NCBI RefSeq assembly: GCF_000972785.3
Contig: NZ_CP011253.3
Location: forward strand, 4,898,001-4,962,000
Length of the DNA stretch: 64,000 nucleotides
DNA from: Pandoraea oxalativorans
GTDB taxonomy: Bacteria; Pseudomonadota; Gammaproteobacteria; Burkholderiales; Burkholderiaceae
Reading direction: 5' to 3'
A program made the translations under genes and the position numbers. Below, one piece after another: positions 20,108 to 30,502 of this stretch; positions within the stretch are counted from its first letter, which is position 1, and every line of letters begins with the position of its first letter. Below the pieces are notes generated by a model that was not told the DNA's origin, searched no databases, and saw only the letters and a program-made list of their open reading frames with translations.

Positions 20108-20674
20108 TCAGAACTGGTGGACGAAAACTTTCACGCCCTTCAGGATCATCTCGACCGAGATCGCCACCAGAATCAGCCCCATCAGCCGCTCGAACGCCGC
20201 CACAACCCGCGAGCCCAACCAGCGTTCGATACGGTCGGCGAGCAACAGCACCACCGCGCACACGGCCATCGTGACGCTGAGCGCGGTAATCCATTCGAGC
20301 ATGCGGCCCGGTTGTTGGGAGACCAGCAGCATGACGGTCGCGAGCGCCGACGGCCCGGCCAGCGCCGGAATCGCCAGCGGAACGATCAGCGGCTCACCGG
20401 CATCCGGCAGCGAGCCGTGGTCCGGACGCGGAAAGATCATCCGCAGCGCGATCAGGAACAGCACGATGCCGCCAGCGAGCTGCAACGACAAGTCGGTGAG
20501 ACTCATCATGCGCAGGAACCGCTCGCCCACCAGCATGAACAGCAGCAGGATCGCGAACGCGATCAGCACCTCGCGAACGATCACGCGCGGCCGTCGGCTC
20601 GCTGGCACGTTCTTCAGTGCATTCACGAAAATGGGGATGTTGCCGAACGGATCGGTAATCAGCAGCAACAGCAC
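20108..20674 (-). CDS. MarC/YhgN-family inner-membrane protein
   Basis: Polytopic membrane protein of the MarC (UPF0056) family, related to E. coli YhgN; transported substrate unknown. Hydrophobic segments include LLLLITDPFGNIPIFVNALK, VLIAFAILLLFMLVGE, LQLAGGIVLFLIALRMIFP and LIVPLAIPALAGPSALATVM, and the end reads LMGLILVAISVEMILKGVKV. The only usable in-frame start is GTG at 20674, giving 188 residues. Family alignment from memory suggests the protein should begin 9-10 codons earlier, where the frame reads EYTFASAT but the expected start codon is AAG (20703-20701). No ATG, GTG or TTG occurs in frame further upstream that I can find, so the true start is unresolved. Confidence 0.75.
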   Translation of the reverse strand: MLLLLITDPFGNIPIFVNALKNVPASRRPRVIVREVLIAFAILLLFMLVGERFLRMMSLTDLSLQLAGGIVLFLIALRMIFPRPDHGSLPDAGEPLIVPLAIPALAGPSALATVMLLVSQQPGRMLEWITALSVTMAVCAVVLLLADRIERWLGSRVVAAFERLMGLILVAISVEMILKGVKVFVHQF

Positions 20675-20848
20675 GGTGGCCGACGCGAACGTGTATTCCT
20701 TACAGACGACGCCTTCAGATATGACAACGGCAGCCGCCGGGGCGACTGCCGTCAGGTAATGCGTTTGTGCCGATACGAAGCGTGTGAGACCTGAGCATCG
20801 TGCAGCGCGCCACCGGCGACCACCGGCAACGCGTCGGACGTCACTCGA

Positions 20849-22588
20849 TCAGACCGCCTTGGCGGGGCGTACGCGGCCGATGACGACTTCCGCCACCGAG
20901 GCAGCGTCGAGCAACTGAGCCTGCGTGTCGCGACGGCCCTGATACTCGATCTTGCCTTCCTTCAGGCCACGGTCGCCGATCACCACGCGATGCGGCACGC
21001 CGATCAGTTCCCAGTCCGCGAACATCACGCCCGGACGCTCGCCACGATCGTCCAGAATCACGTCGATGCCCGCAGCCACCAGGTCTTCGTACAGCTTGTC
21101 GGCGGCCGCCCGCACGGCATCGCTGCGGTCGTAACCCATCGGGCACAGCACCACTTCGAACGGCGCAATCGATTCCGGCCAGATGATGCCGCGGTCGTCG
21201 AAATTCTGCTCGATGGCCGCACCGAGAATACGCGTGATGCCAATGCCGTAGCAGCCCATTTCCATCGGCGCCGGCTTGCCGTTCTCATCGAGGAACGTGG
21301 CATTCATCGCGTCCGAATACTTCGTCCCCAACTGGAACACGTGACCGACTTCGATGCCACGGCACAGTGCGATCTCGCCCTTGCCGTCCGGCGAGGCGTC
21401 GCCCGCCACGATGTTGCGCAGATCGGCGACGATTTCCGGTTCCGGCAGATCGCGGCCCCAGTTCACACCGGTAATGTGGAAGTCCTTCTCGTTCGCACCC
21501 ACCACGAAGTCGCTCATGTGCGCCACGCTGCGATCGACCACGAGCTTGACCGGCTTCTTCGTGCCGATGGGACCCAGATAGCCCGGGGGCGTGCCGAACC
21601 ATTCGACGATCTCGGCTTCGCTCGCGAAGCGCAGTTCGCCCAGACCCGGCACCTTGCTCGCCTTGATCTCGTTGAGCTCATGGTCGCCACGCAGCAACAG
21701 CAGCCACACCTGCGTGCCGGTGTCTTCGCTGTCGGTGGCCAGCACGATCGACTTGACGGTGCGCGTCAGCGGGATCGAGAGCAGCTCGGCCACGGCTTCG
21801 CACTTGGCCTTGCCCGGCGTCGCGGTCTTGGTCATGGCTTCGGCAGCGGCCGGGCGCTCGCCTTGCGGCGGCAGCGCTTCGGCCATCTCGACGTTGGCTG
21901 CATAGTCCGACGTCGGGCAGTAAGCGATGGCGTCTTCACCGGTCTCGGCGATCACGTGGAATTCGTGCGAGCCCGAGCCACCGATGGAGCCGTTATCGGC
22001 CACCACGGCGCGGAACTCCAGACCCAGGCGCGTGAAGATGCGCACGTAGGCGTCGAACATCTTCTGATACGACACTTGCAGGCCCGCGCGGTCCTTATCG
22101 AAGGAATAGGCGTCCTTCATGATGAATTCGCGACCACGCATCACGCCGAAACGCGGACGAATTTCGTCGCGGAACTTCGCCTGCACCTGATAGAAGTTCA
22201 CCGGGAGTTGACGATAGCTCTTGATCTCGCGGCGAGCGATGTCCGTCACCACTTCCTCATGGGTCGGGCCGACGACGAAATCGCGGTCGTGACGATCTTT
22301 CAGACGGAGCAGTTCCGGGCCGTACTTCTCCCAGCGCCCCGACTCCTGCCAGAGTTCGGCCGGTTGCACGGCTGGCATGAGCAGTTCCAGCGCACCGGCG
22401 CGGTTCATTTCTTCACGGACGATGGCTTCGACCTTGCGGATCGAGCGCAGGCCGATCGGAAGGTAATCGTAGATGCCGCCGGCAACGCGACGAATCATGC
22501 CGGCGCGCATCATCAGCTTGTGGCTGACGATTTCGGCGTCGGCGGGAGCTTCCTTGAGGGTGCCGATGAAGAAACGAGAGGCTTTCAT
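20849..22588 (-). CDS. proS: Prolyl-tRNA synthetase
   Basis: Class II aminoacyl-tRNA synthetase that charges tRNA-Pro. The 579 residues are typical of the bacterial type with an editing (INS) domain. Motif 2 region [22 protein letters not shown] is visible near residue 145. The INS/YbaK-like editing domain (about 230-390) has [13 protein letters not shown] and [16 protein letters not shown]. Motif 3 is in [17 protein letters not shown], followed by the anticodon-binding domain. The ATG at 22588 ([15 protein letters not shown]) is the family start; the longer frame to 22615 is rejected. It is divergent from rppH. Confidence 0.96.
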   Translation of the reverse strand: MKASRFFIGTLKEAPADAEIVSHKLMMRAGMIRRVAGGIYDYLPIGLRSIRKVEAIVREEMNRAGALELLMPAVQPAELWQESGRWEKYGPELLRLKDRHDRDFVVGPTHEEVVTDIARREIKSYRQLPVNFYQVQAKFRDEIRPRFGVMRGREFIMKDAYSFDKDRAGLQVSYQKMFDAYVRIFTRLGLEFRAVVADNGSIGGSGSHEFHVIAETGEDAIAYCPTSDYAANVEMAEALPPQGERPAAAEAMTKTATPGKAKCEAVAELLSIPLTRTVKSIVLATDSEDTGTQVWLLLLRGDHELNEIKASKVPGLGELRFASEAEIVEWFGTPPGYLGPIGTKKPVKLVVDRSVAHMSDFVVGANEKDFHITGVNWGRDLPEPEIVADLRNIVAGDASPDGKGEIALCRGIEVGHVFQLGTKYSDAMNATFLDENGKPAPMEMGCYGIGITRILGAAIEQNFDDRGIIWPESIAPFEVVLCPMGYDRSDAVRAAADKLYEDLVAAGIDVILDDRGERPGVMFADWELIGVPHRVVIGDRGLKEGKIEYQGRRDTQAQLLDAASVAEVVIGRVRPAKAV

Positions 22589-22825
22589 GCAGATTTCCGG
22601 GAAAAATAGGGTCAACGGCGCACGCGACGGTTCGGTCTGATGCAGGAAAGCAGGGCCGGGGGGATGCGGATCGACGACGGATTGACGCCGTGCGCCATCG
22701 TCGCATCCCCTGAGACACCCGCCGGCCGTACGCGCCGCCCCGGTTACCCGAGCCGCCGCCGGCCGCCGCGCCGGTGATTATCTGTTTATAATCGAAGCAA
22801 TTTTAAAGGATTCAGGGGTGGTTGT

Positions 22826-23509
22826 ATGCTGGACCGTGAAGGCTTTCGCCCGAACGTCGGCATCATCCTCTTAAACGCACGCAATGAAGTGTTCTGGGGC
22901 AAGCGGCTGGGCGAGCACTCCTGGCAGTTCCCGCAAGGCGGCATCAAGTACGGCGAAACGCCTGAACAGGCCATGTTCCGAGAATTGCACGAGGAAACCG
23001 GGCTAAAGCCAGAACACGTCAAAGTCATCGGTCGCACACGCGACTGGCTGCGTTACGAGGTGCCGGACAAGTTCATCAAACGCGAAGTGCGCGGACATTA
23101 CCGGGGCCAGAAGCAGATCTGGTTCCTGCTGCGCATGGTCGGGCGCGACTGCGATATCTGCTTGCGCGCAACCGATCATCCCGAGTTCGACGCCTGGCGT
23201 TGGAACGAATACTGGGTGCCGCTCGACGCTGTGATCGAATTCAAGCGCGATGTGTATCAGCTCGCCCTGAACGAACTCTCGCGTTATCTGCGACGCTCGG
23301 CTGCGCGCGCCCAGCAGGACCGGCGTCGGTTTCCGCGCGCCGGGGCCCGGGTCGGCGAGATGCCGCCGGGGGCGACGGATGCGTCGCACGAGCAGGAGGA
23401 CAGCTACGGCGGCGGCGGCGAGTGCGGTGACGGCAGCAACACCGCCGATCCTGCCGCCAACGCCGCCAACGCCGACAATGCCGACCTTCAGCACCGCCGG
23501 GAGCACTGA
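22826..23509 (+). CDS. rppH: RNA 5'-pyrophosphohydrolase (Nudix)
   Basis: Removes pyrophosphate from 5'-triphosphorylated RNA and so starts RNase E-dependent decay. The N-terminal [17 protein letters not shown] and the Nudix box [17 protein letters not shown] through HEETGL (residues about 37-60) fit the GX5EX7REUXEEXGU signature. The catalytic core ends near residue 155. The remaining 70 or so residues are low complexity ([14 protein letters not shown] and similar), charged and probably disordered; many Burkholderiales orthologues have a variable tail. A TATAAT (22787-22792) 39 bp before the start could be its -10, but no good -35 accompanies it. Divergent from proS. Confidence 0.93.
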   Translation: MLDREGFRPNVGIILLNARNEVFWGKRLGEHSWQFPQGGIKYGETPEQAMFRELHEETGLKPEHVKVIGRTRDWLRYEVPDKFIKREVRGHYRGQKQIWFLLRMVGRDCDICLRATDHPEFDAWRWNEYWVPLDAVIEFKRDVYQLALNELSRYLRRSAARAQQDRRRFPRAGARVGEMPPGATDASHEQEDSYGGGGECGDGSNTADPAANAANADNADLQHRREH

Positions 23510-23594
23510 ACCGGGCGGCCGACGTCCTGTCTCAACACCGACCGCGGGCACTGTTGCCCGCGTCGGCTTTTTTTGATCTCTCGACCACATTCCC

Positions 23595-24170
23595 ATGCGT
23601 CCTTCGATTGCCCGCCGCGCCCCGCGCCTGGCCACGCTTGTCTCTCTGGCCGCTCTGGCGCTGATCGCCGCCTGCAGCAGCGTGTCCCAGCCCGTTCAGG
23701 ACTTTGACGAATACATGGCGCAGCAGGAAGCCGCCAAGGGCAAGTGGAAGGAGGCGGAATACAAGATGCCGACCGCCGCGCCGCAAGACGCCGATCTGAT
23801 CAGCTTCTCGACCCTGCCGAACGCCACGCTCGACTACGCCGTCGACGCGAAGTCCATCGAAGTCACCCGGGAAGACGGCGTGGTGCGTTACATCGCCGTG
23901 ATCCGCAGCAAGAGCGGCGCGCGCAACGTGTCGTACGAGGGCATCCATTGCTCGACGTTCGAATCGCGTTTGTACGCGACTGGCCGTCCGGATGGCACGT
24001 GGGCAGCGGCGCGTAACAGCGAATGGCGTCCGATCAAGCCGTACGGTTCGACCGCATATCAAGGCATTCTGTACCGCGACTTCCTCTGTCAGGACAAGAC
24101 GCCGTACGGCTCTGCGAAGGATATCGTCCAGAACCTGCGCTATCCGACGACGCCCGCCGCCTATCGCTAA
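23595..24170 (+). CDS. CNP1-family lipoprotein of unknown function
   Basis: It has 191 residues. The signal peptide has a lipobox ending IAAC, with the lipidated cysteine at C27. The mature part contains the conserved core VVRYIAVIRSKSGARNVSYEGIHC followed by YGSTAYQGILYRDFLC, features of the CNP1 family, named for an unrelated-looking Burkholderiales domain. The cysteine pair could form a periplasmic disulfide. It often sits next to rppH, as here (86 bp after). Function is unknown; the envelope location is inferred from the lipobox. Confidence 0.8.
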   Translation: MRPSIARRAPRLATLVSLAALALIAACSSVSQPVQDFDEYMAQQEAAKGKWKEAEYKMPTAAPQDADLISFSTLPNATLDYAVDAKSIEVTREDGVVRYIAVIRSKSGARNVSYEGIHCSTFESRLYATGRPDGTWAAARNSEWRPIKPYGSTAYQGILYRDFLCQDKTPYGSAKDIVQNLRYPTTPAAYR

Positions 24171-24215
24171 GTCTGTGCCGTACCGACGCCGTCACATCGA
24201 CGGCGTCACGACGCA

Positions 24216-24253
24216 AAAAAACGCCGGTCACGTATCACGTGCCGGCGTTTTTT
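24216..24253. terminator. Bidirectional terminator between CNP1 lipoprotein and proB
   Basis: AAAAAACGCCGG (24216-24227) and CCGGCGTTTTTT (24242-24253) form a 12-bp stem with A/T tracts on both flanks. It serves the CNP1-family gene (+) and proB (-). A second stem, GACGCCGT/ACGGCGTC, lies just upstream at about 24185-24207. Confidence 0.85.
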
Positions 24254-24280
24254 GTGCCTGTCGCTCTGCGCGGATGCGGA

Positions 24281-25414
24281 TCAGCGCAGGATCAGGTTGT
24301 CGCGGTGAATCAGTTCGGGTTCGTTCGCAAAGCCCAGCACCTGCTCGATGTCGCTGCTGGGGTGACGACGAATGAGGCGCGTCTCCGAAGCACTGTAGTT
24401 GGACAGGCCACGCGCGACCTCATGGCCCGCCTCGTCGACGCATGAGATGACTTCGCCACGCGCAAACGTCCCTTCCACGTCGATCACGCCGATCGGCAGC
24501 AGGCTCTTGCCCTCTTCCACCAGCTTCTTGCACGCGCCCGCATCGATCACCACACGACCACGCACCTGAAGGTGATCGGCCATCCATTGCTTGCGGGCCG
24601 TCAGGACTGCCGTGCGCGCCACCAGTTGCGTGCCGATGGCTTCACCACCCGCCAGACGCACCAGTACGTCCGCTTCGCGACCCGATGCGATCACGGTATG
24701 TGCCCCGCTCGTCGCTGCGCGTTTGGCCGCCAGAATCTTCGTGAGCATGCCGCCGCGACCGATGTTCGTGCCCGCACCGCCCGCCATCGCCTCCAGACGT
24801 TCGTCCCCTGCTTCCGCTTCGTGCACGAACTCGGCGTCGGGGTCCTTGCGGGGATCGGCTGTGTAGAGGCCCGACTGGTCGGTCAGGATGACGAGCGCAT
24901 CGCCGTCGATCAGGTTCGTGACCAGCGCGCCGAGTGTGTCGTTGTCGCCGAACTTGATTTCGTCGGTCACGACCGTGTCGTTCTCGTTGATGATCGGCAC
25001 CACGCCCAGACGCAGCAGCGTGAGCAGCGTCGTGCGCGCATTCAGATAGCGTTCACGGTCGGCCAGATCGGCGTGCGTGAGAAGAATCTGCGCCGTACGC
25101 ACGCCATGCTCGGCGAAACGCGTCTCGTAGACTTGCGCGAGGCCCATCTGTCCGACGGCGGCGGCCGCCTGCAATTCGTCGATGGCTTTCGGGCGCTTGG
25201 CCCAGCCCAGACGCTGCATCCCTTCCGCAATCGCGCCCGAACTCACGAGCACGACCTGCTTTGGCGGACGCCCGTCGCCCCCGTGCCGCAACGCGGCGAT
25301 CTGCTGCGCCCAACGCGCAATGGCGACATCATCCAGCCCGCGACCGTCGTTGGTCACGAGACTGGAGCCCACTTTCACCACGAGCCGCTTGGCATCGGCG
25401 ATGACCGAACGCAT
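24281..25414 (-). CDS. proB: Glutamate 5-kinase
   Basis: Phosphorylates glutamate, the first and feedback-inhibited step of proline synthesis. It has 377 residues. The amino acid kinase domain has [47 protein letters not shown] and [16 protein letters not shown]. The C-terminal PUA domain (about 285-370) has [13 protein letters not shown] and [21 protein letters not shown]. The ATG at 25414 ([10 protein letters not shown]) is chosen over the TTG/GTG extension to 25456. It lies 184 bp downstream of obg in the same direction, as in many betaproteobacteria. Confidence 0.95.
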   Translation of the reverse strand: MRSVIADAKRLVVKVGSSLVTNDGRGLDDVAIARWAQQIAALRHGGDGRPPKQVVLVSSGAIAEGMQRLGWAKRPKAIDELQAAAAVGQMGLAQVYETRFAEHGVRTAQILLTHADLADRERYLNARTTLLTLLRLGVVPIINENDTVVTDEIKFGDNDTLGALVTNLIDGDALVILTDQSGLYTADPRKDPDAEFVHEAEAGDERLEAMAGGAGTNIGRGGMLTKILAAKRAATSGAHTVIASGREADVLVRLAGGEAIGTQLVARTAVLTARKQWMADHLQVRGRVVIDAGACKKLVEEGKSLLPIGVIDVEGTFARGEVISCVDEAGHEVARGLSNYSASETRLIRRHPSSDIEQVLGFANEPELIHRDNLILR

Positions 25415-25598
25415 GGACCTGGATTCTCCTGCGGATGTATTGGGAAGACGAGCCACCGTGCCCCGGGACGATGCCGCGCGTGCGGATCGTCTCTCATTGG
25501 GCCACAGCAGCCGGATCGCTGGCGTTGGCGCAAGGTTCGGGACCTGATGACGTTCGAAACCTTACAACGTCAGCGCCAGCGTTTGGGTGATGTGGAGT

Positions 25599-26753
<1,155 letters not shown>

Positions 26754-26835
26754 TTAACGACCGTCCGCAGACGATCCAGAATACTGTTCGATGATCCACG
26801 CCGAACGCTGCATCACAGTGCGCGCGGGCGGGAGA

Positions 26836-26868
26836 AACAAAAAAGGCTCCGCATGGAAGCGGAGCCTT
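26836..26868 (-). terminator. Terminator after rpmA
   Basis: AAAAGGCTCCGC (26839-26850) pairs with GCGGAGCCTTTT (26857-26868), a perfect 12-bp stem. On the minus strand it is followed by a T-rich tract interrupted once. It lies 21 bp past rpmA and before obg, so it probably sets the ratio of ribosomal protein to Obg expression. Confidence 0.8.
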
Positions 26869-26888
26869 TTGGTGGCAAAAGGCTTAGC

Positions 26889-27149
26889 TTACGCTGCCGC
26901 TACCACGCTAACCACTTGCTTCTTCGCTGCGCCCTTGACGGCGAATTGCACGTGGCCGTCGGCCAGTGCAAACAGCGTGTGGTCCTTACCGATACCGACG
27001 TTTTCGCCGGCATGCATACGAGTACCGCGTTGGCGAACGATGATGCCGCCAGCCAGGATTGCCTGACCGCCGTACACCTTCACGCCGAGGCGCTTCGACT
27101 CGGAATCGCGGCCGTTACGGGACGATCCGCCTGCTTTTTTGTGTGCCAT
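26889..27149 (-). CDS. rpmA: 50S ribosomal protein L27
   Basis: Large-subunit protein whose N-terminus reaches the peptidyl transferase centre. 86 residues, as in E. coli (85). [20 protein letters not shown] is the conserved flexible N-terminus, followed by [20 protein letters not shown] and [20 protein letters not shown]. No N-terminal cleavable extension (as found in Firmicutes) is present. It is co-transcribed with rplU, 28 bp upstream. Confidence 0.98.
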   Translation of the reverse strand: MAHKKAGGSSRNGRDSESKRLGVKVYGGQAILAGGIIVRQRGTRMHAGENVGIGKDHTLFALADGHVQFAVKGAAKKQVVSVVAAA

Positions 27150-27177
27150 GACTTAACTCCTTACCTAGCTCGATCGA

Positions 27178-27489
27178 TTAGCCGTTGATGCTGTCGATGC
27201 GCAGCTCGGTGTAGTTTTGGCGATGGCCTTGACGCTTTTGGTAGTGCTTGCGACGGCGCATCTTGAAAATCTTCACCTTGGGGTGACGACCCTGGGCGAC
27301 AACGGTAGCCTTGACGGAAGCCCCAGTGACCAACGGCGCACCGAACTTAATCGATTCGCCCTCGCCAACGGCGAGAACCTGGTCAATGGTGATTTCAGCG
27401 CCAATGTCAGCCGGTATCTGTTCTACTTTGAGCTTTTCGCCAGCAGCAACCTTATATTGCTTACCGCCGGTTTTTATGACCGCGTACAT
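27178..27489 (-). CDS. rplU: 50S ribosomal protein L21
   Basis: Binds 23S rRNA near L20. 103 residues. [20 protein letters not shown] at the N-terminus and a basic RNA-binding tail ([20 protein letters not shown]) match the family. It is the first gene of rplU-rpmA-obg. A consensus-like promoter lies about 150 bp upstream, leaving a leader of about 140 nt. Confidence 0.98.
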   Translation of the reverse strand: MYAVIKTGGKQYKVAAGEKLKVEQIPADIGAEITIDQVLAVGEGESIKFGAPLVTGASVKATVVAQGRHPKVKIFKMRRRKHYQKRQGHRQNYTELRIDSING

Positions 27490-27637
27490 TGTTGAACCTC
27501 ACTCATAAACAAGAGAATTTCCGTGCAGACCGAGGGTCCCGAAAGGACTCCACTTACCGGTCGAAAGCCTCCGCTGCAGCCCGCCTTCCGAAGTATTTTC
27601 GGACGCGGCGCAATGAATGCGCGCACGAAAACGGGGG

Positions 27638-27666
27638 ATTATACAGACTTTCTCCTTTTGCGTCAA
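27638..27666 (-). promoter_or_regulatory. Strong sigma-70-type promoter of rplU-rpmA
   Basis: On the minus strand, TTGACG (27666-27661) and TATAAT (27643-27638) are separated by exactly 17 bp. This is the best consensus promoter in the window and suits ribosomal protein genes. The predicted start near 27631 gives a leader of about 140 nt before rplU. Confidence 0.8.
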
Positions 27667-27765
27667 AGACTTCCGTAACTCCAGTCATTCCGCGGCCCTG
27701 GTGCCCGAAAGTTGCCGCGCCCACTATATAATTTGGGGCGAATTTTTCCTCACCCGAGCCTTGTC

Positions 27766-28746
27766 TTGACTGCTTCGACTTCTGCCCAGAACGTACTGGC
27801 CGCCATCACCGACGACATGAAAGCCGTCGATACGCTTATCCGCCATCGGCTGGCCTCCGAGGTGGTCCTGATCAATCAGATCTCGGAATACATCATCAAT
27901 TCGGGCGGCAAGCGGCTGCGCCCGGCATTGCTGCTGCTGGTCTCCGGCGCGCTGGGTGTAACATCGCCCGCTCGCTACGAGTTGGCTGCCGTCATCGAAT
28001 TCATCCATACCTCGACGCTGCTGCACGACGACGTCGTCGACGAATCCGACCTGCGCCGTGGCAAGCAGACAGCTAATGCGCTGTTCGGCAATGCGGCGTC
28101 GGTGCTGGTCGGCGACTTCCTGTATTCGCGCTCGTTCGAGATGATGGTGAGCGTGGACAACATGCGCGTGATGCAGATCCTCGCGCGTGCGACCAACGTC
28201 ATCGCCGAAGGGGAAGTGCTTCAGTTACTGAACATGCACGACCCCGATGTAGACGAAGCGCGCTATCTCCAGGTCATCAAGTACAAGACAGCCACGCTGT
28301 TCGAAGCGGCGACGCAACTGGCGGCCGTACTCGCCAACGCCGATGCGCAGACCGAAGCCGCAGTCTGCGAATACGGCGGCCGTCTGGGCACTGCCTTCCA
28401 ATTGATGGACGACTGGCTCGACTACGCCGGCGACACCGATGCGATGGGCAAGAATGCCGGCGACGATCTGCGCGAAGGCAAACCGACGCTGCCGCTGATT
28501 CACGTTCTGCAACACGGCACGGAAGAAGAGCGCGCGCTCGTACGCGAAGCCATCGAGAACGGCGGCACCGACAAGTTCGAACCGATCCTCGCCGCAATCA
28601 GGCGCACGGGTGCGCTCGATTACACGCTCGCACGCGCGCAGGAAGAGGCCGATGCTGCCGCACGAATTATTTCTACGCTCCCCTCTTCCCATTATAAAAA
28701 TAGCCTGCTAGAATTATGTTCTTACTCGATAGCGCGACGCACTTAG
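27766..28746 (+). CDS. ispB: Polyprenyl (octaprenyl) diphosphate synthase
   Basis: Adds isopentenyl diphosphate units to make the ubiquinone side chain. About 326 residues from the TTG at 27766 (LTASTSAQNVLAAITDDM), which matches family length. A GTG/TTG-type extension to 27712 adds unconserved residues. The first Asp-rich motif is LLHDDVVDESDLRRGK and the second is LMDDWLDYAGD. The GGKRLRPALLLL motif supplies substrate-binding Lys and Arg. A TATAAT lies at 27727-27732, 34 bp upstream, with no recognisable -35. Chain length (C40) is inferred by homology. Adjacent to rplU on the divergent side, as in E. coli. Confidence 0.93.
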   Translation: MTASTSAQNVLAAITDDMKAVDTLIRHRLASEVVLINQISEYIINSGGKRLRPALLLLVSGALGVTSPARYELAAVIEFIHTSTLLHDDVVDESDLRRGKQTANALFGNAASVLVGDFLYSRSFEMMVSVDNMRVMQILARATNVIAEGEVLQLLNMHDPDVDEARYLQVIKYKTATLFEAATQLAAVLANADAQTEAAVCEYGGRLGTAFQLMDDWLDYAGDTDAMGKNAGDDLREGKPTLPLIHVLQHGTEEERALVREAIENGGTDKFEPILAAIRRTGALDYTLARAQEEADAAARIISTLPSSHYKNSLLELCSYSIARRT

Positions 28747-28765
28747 CGAAGTAGCAGTATCGAAG

Positions 28766-28842
28766 CGGGGTGTAGCTTAGCCTGGTAGAGCGCTACGTTC
28801 GGGACGTAGAGGCCGGAGGTTCGAATCCTCTCACCCCGACCA
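28766..28842 (+). tRNA. tRNA-Pro (anticodon CGG)
   Basis: A 77-nt cloverleaf. The acceptor stem is CGGGGTG/CACCCCG with discriminator A and encoded CCA at 28840-28842. The D arm is AGCTTAGCCTGGTAGAGC. The anticodon stem CTACG/CGTAG encloses loop TTCGGGA with anticodon CGG at 28800-28802. The T arm is GGAGGTTCGAATCCTCT. It reads the CCG codon. It begins 19 bp after ispB, with a terminator 25 bp downstream. Confidence 0.97.
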
Positions 28843-28866
28843 GGATTTACTTTGCTCTCAGCAAAG

Positions 28867-28901
28867 CAAAAAAACCGACGGACTTGTCCGTCGGTTTTTT
28901 T
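28867..28901 (+). terminator. Terminator after tRNA-Pro
   Basis: ACCGACGGAC (28874-28883) and GTCCGTCGGT (28886-28895) form a strong stem flanked by A7 on the left and T7 on the right, so it can act in both directions. Confidence 0.85.
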
Positions 28902-29068
28902 ATTTCTACTGTCGGATACGTTTAGCTCGCTCGCCACATCGAAAAGTCGGCAGTCCGTCATATGCCGCCGATGAGACGCCCTCCGTCGGGTGCGCAGCAA
29001 ACGCGCCAATCCCCTCTGATATAGTGGCGACTCATTGCCACCGCCCGCGCTTAGCCGCCCCCAAACGC

Positions 29069-30361
29069 TTGGACGCCTTGCCCTTATGGGCGCAGATCTG
29101 CGCCGTCGCCTTCCTGATCATCTGCTCGGGATTCTTTTCCATTTCCGAGACGAGCATGATGGCCCTGAACCGCCATCGACTGAAGCACCTGGTACGCATG
29201 AACGTACACGGCGCGCGCTCGACACAGGGATTGCTATCTCGCACGGAAGATCTGCTCTCGACCATTCTCGTCGGCAATAACGTCATCAACACGGTCGTGC
29301 CGGTGCTCACCACGTCCATCGCGGTGCGCTACTTCGGCAACGACGCCATCACGCTGTCGATCGCGACGGCGATGATCGCACTGCTCATCATCATCTTCGC
29401 CGAGATCGGACCGAAGATCGTCGGCGCGACATACCCCGACCGCATCGCCCTTTCCGTCAGCACGCCGCTCAAACCGATCGTGGCCGCGGCAACGCCGTTG
29501 GTGTGGGTCCTCAACACGTTCGTACGCGGCATGCTGCGCGTGCTGCGCATCGACACGCGCACTGCGGCGAGCGAGACCCGACTGACCACGGAAGAGCTGC
29601 GCACCATCGTGCTCGAAGCCGGCAACTACATGCCGACCAAGCCGCGCAGTGTGCTGCTCAATCTGCTCGATCTCGAGAACATCGCCGTCGACGACGTGAT
29701 GGTGCCGCGCGCGCGCATCGAAGCGCTCGATATCTCGGCGCCGCTCGACACGATCCTCTCGCAACTCGAAACCTGTTATCACAACAAGCTGCCCGTCTAT
29801 GACGGAGATATCGATCGCATCGTCGGCATTCTGCCGGTGCGTCGTACGCTCTCCGCGTTGCGTCACCCGGACGACATCACCGTCGATACCCTGCGCGCGT
29901 TGCTCGTCGAACCCTATTTCATCCCAAGCGATACCCCTGCCCTGCGACAGTTGCAGTACTTCCAGGAAAACCATCGACGCGTGGGGCTCGTGGTCAACGA
30001 ATACGGCGAAGTCGAAGGGCTGGTCACGACCGAGGACATCATCGAAGAACTCATCGGCGAGTTCACGACGAGCGTGCCGGGCGCGGGCGGCAGCCGCTCG
30101 GGCTGGACGACGGACGACGATTGCCTGGTCGGCGGCGGCGTGGGCCTTCGCGATCTGAATCGGCGACTGGGACTGCATCTGCCGACCGACGGTCCGAAGA
30201 CACTCAACGGCCTGATTCTCGAAGTGCTGCGTGAGATTCCCGAAGCCTCGGTCAGCCTGGAGATTGACGGCGTGCGTATGGAAATCGTGCAAATCGACAA
30301 CCAGGCGATCAAAACGGTACGCCTGTTCAAACCGACGTCGCGGGCCACGCATCACGACTGA
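29069..30361 (+). CDS. HlyC/CorC-family transporter (DUF21-CBS-CorC_HlyC)
   Basis: Likely inner-membrane ion transporter of the CNNM/CorC type (Mg2+/Co2+ efflux in characterised members). The N-terminal DUF21 domain has four hydrophobic segments (AQICAVAFLIICSGFFSISE, TILVGNNVINTVVPVLTTSI, SIATAMIALLIIIFAEIGPK and PIVAAATPLVWVLNTFVRGM). A CBS pair follows (IAVDDVMVPRARIEAL ... LPVYDGDIDRIVGILPVR; VVNEYGEVEGLVTTEDIIEE). The last 90 or so residues are the CorC_HlyC domain. The start is uncertain: TTG at 29069 (LDALPLWAQ) fits the family best, while GTG at 29024 would add 15 residues. No Shine-Dalgarno is seen before either. Probably monocistronic. Confidence 0.85.
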   Translation: MDALPLWAQICAVAFLIICSGFFSISETSMMALNRHRLKHLVRMNVHGARSTQGLLSRTEDLLSTILVGNNVINTVVPVLTTSIAVRYFGNDAITLSIATAMIALLIIIFAEIGPKIVGATYPDRIALSVSTPLKPIVAAATPLVWVLNTFVRGMLRVLRIDTRTAASETRLTTEELRTIVLEAGNYMPTKPRSVLLNLLDLENIAVDDVMVPRARIEALDISAPLDTILSQLETCYHNKLPVYDGDIDRIVGILPVRRTLSALRHPDDITVDTLRALLVEPYFIPSDTPALRQLQYFQENHRRVGLVVNEYGEVEGLVTTEDIIEELIGEFTTSVPGAGGSRSGWTTDDDCLVGGGVGLRDLNRRLGLHLPTDGPKTLNGLILEVLREIPEASVSLEIDGVRMEIVQIDNQAIKTVRLFKPTSRATHHD

Positions 30362-30502
30362 ACTTGCGTGAACGACACGAAGCGATCACGTCGCATTCGG
30401 TCACTGCCCGTCACGTACGGTCAATTTTCAGGTTATTCCGATTGAGCCTGCGCAGGGATTTGACGAGACTGAAGCTTCACCCAGCTCTCGCCGAACCCTG
30501 TC

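Noticed and set aside
27727..27732. TATAAT before ispB as a full promoter
   Set aside because: There is no acceptable -35 at 16-18 bp, so it is mentioned only in the ispB entry.
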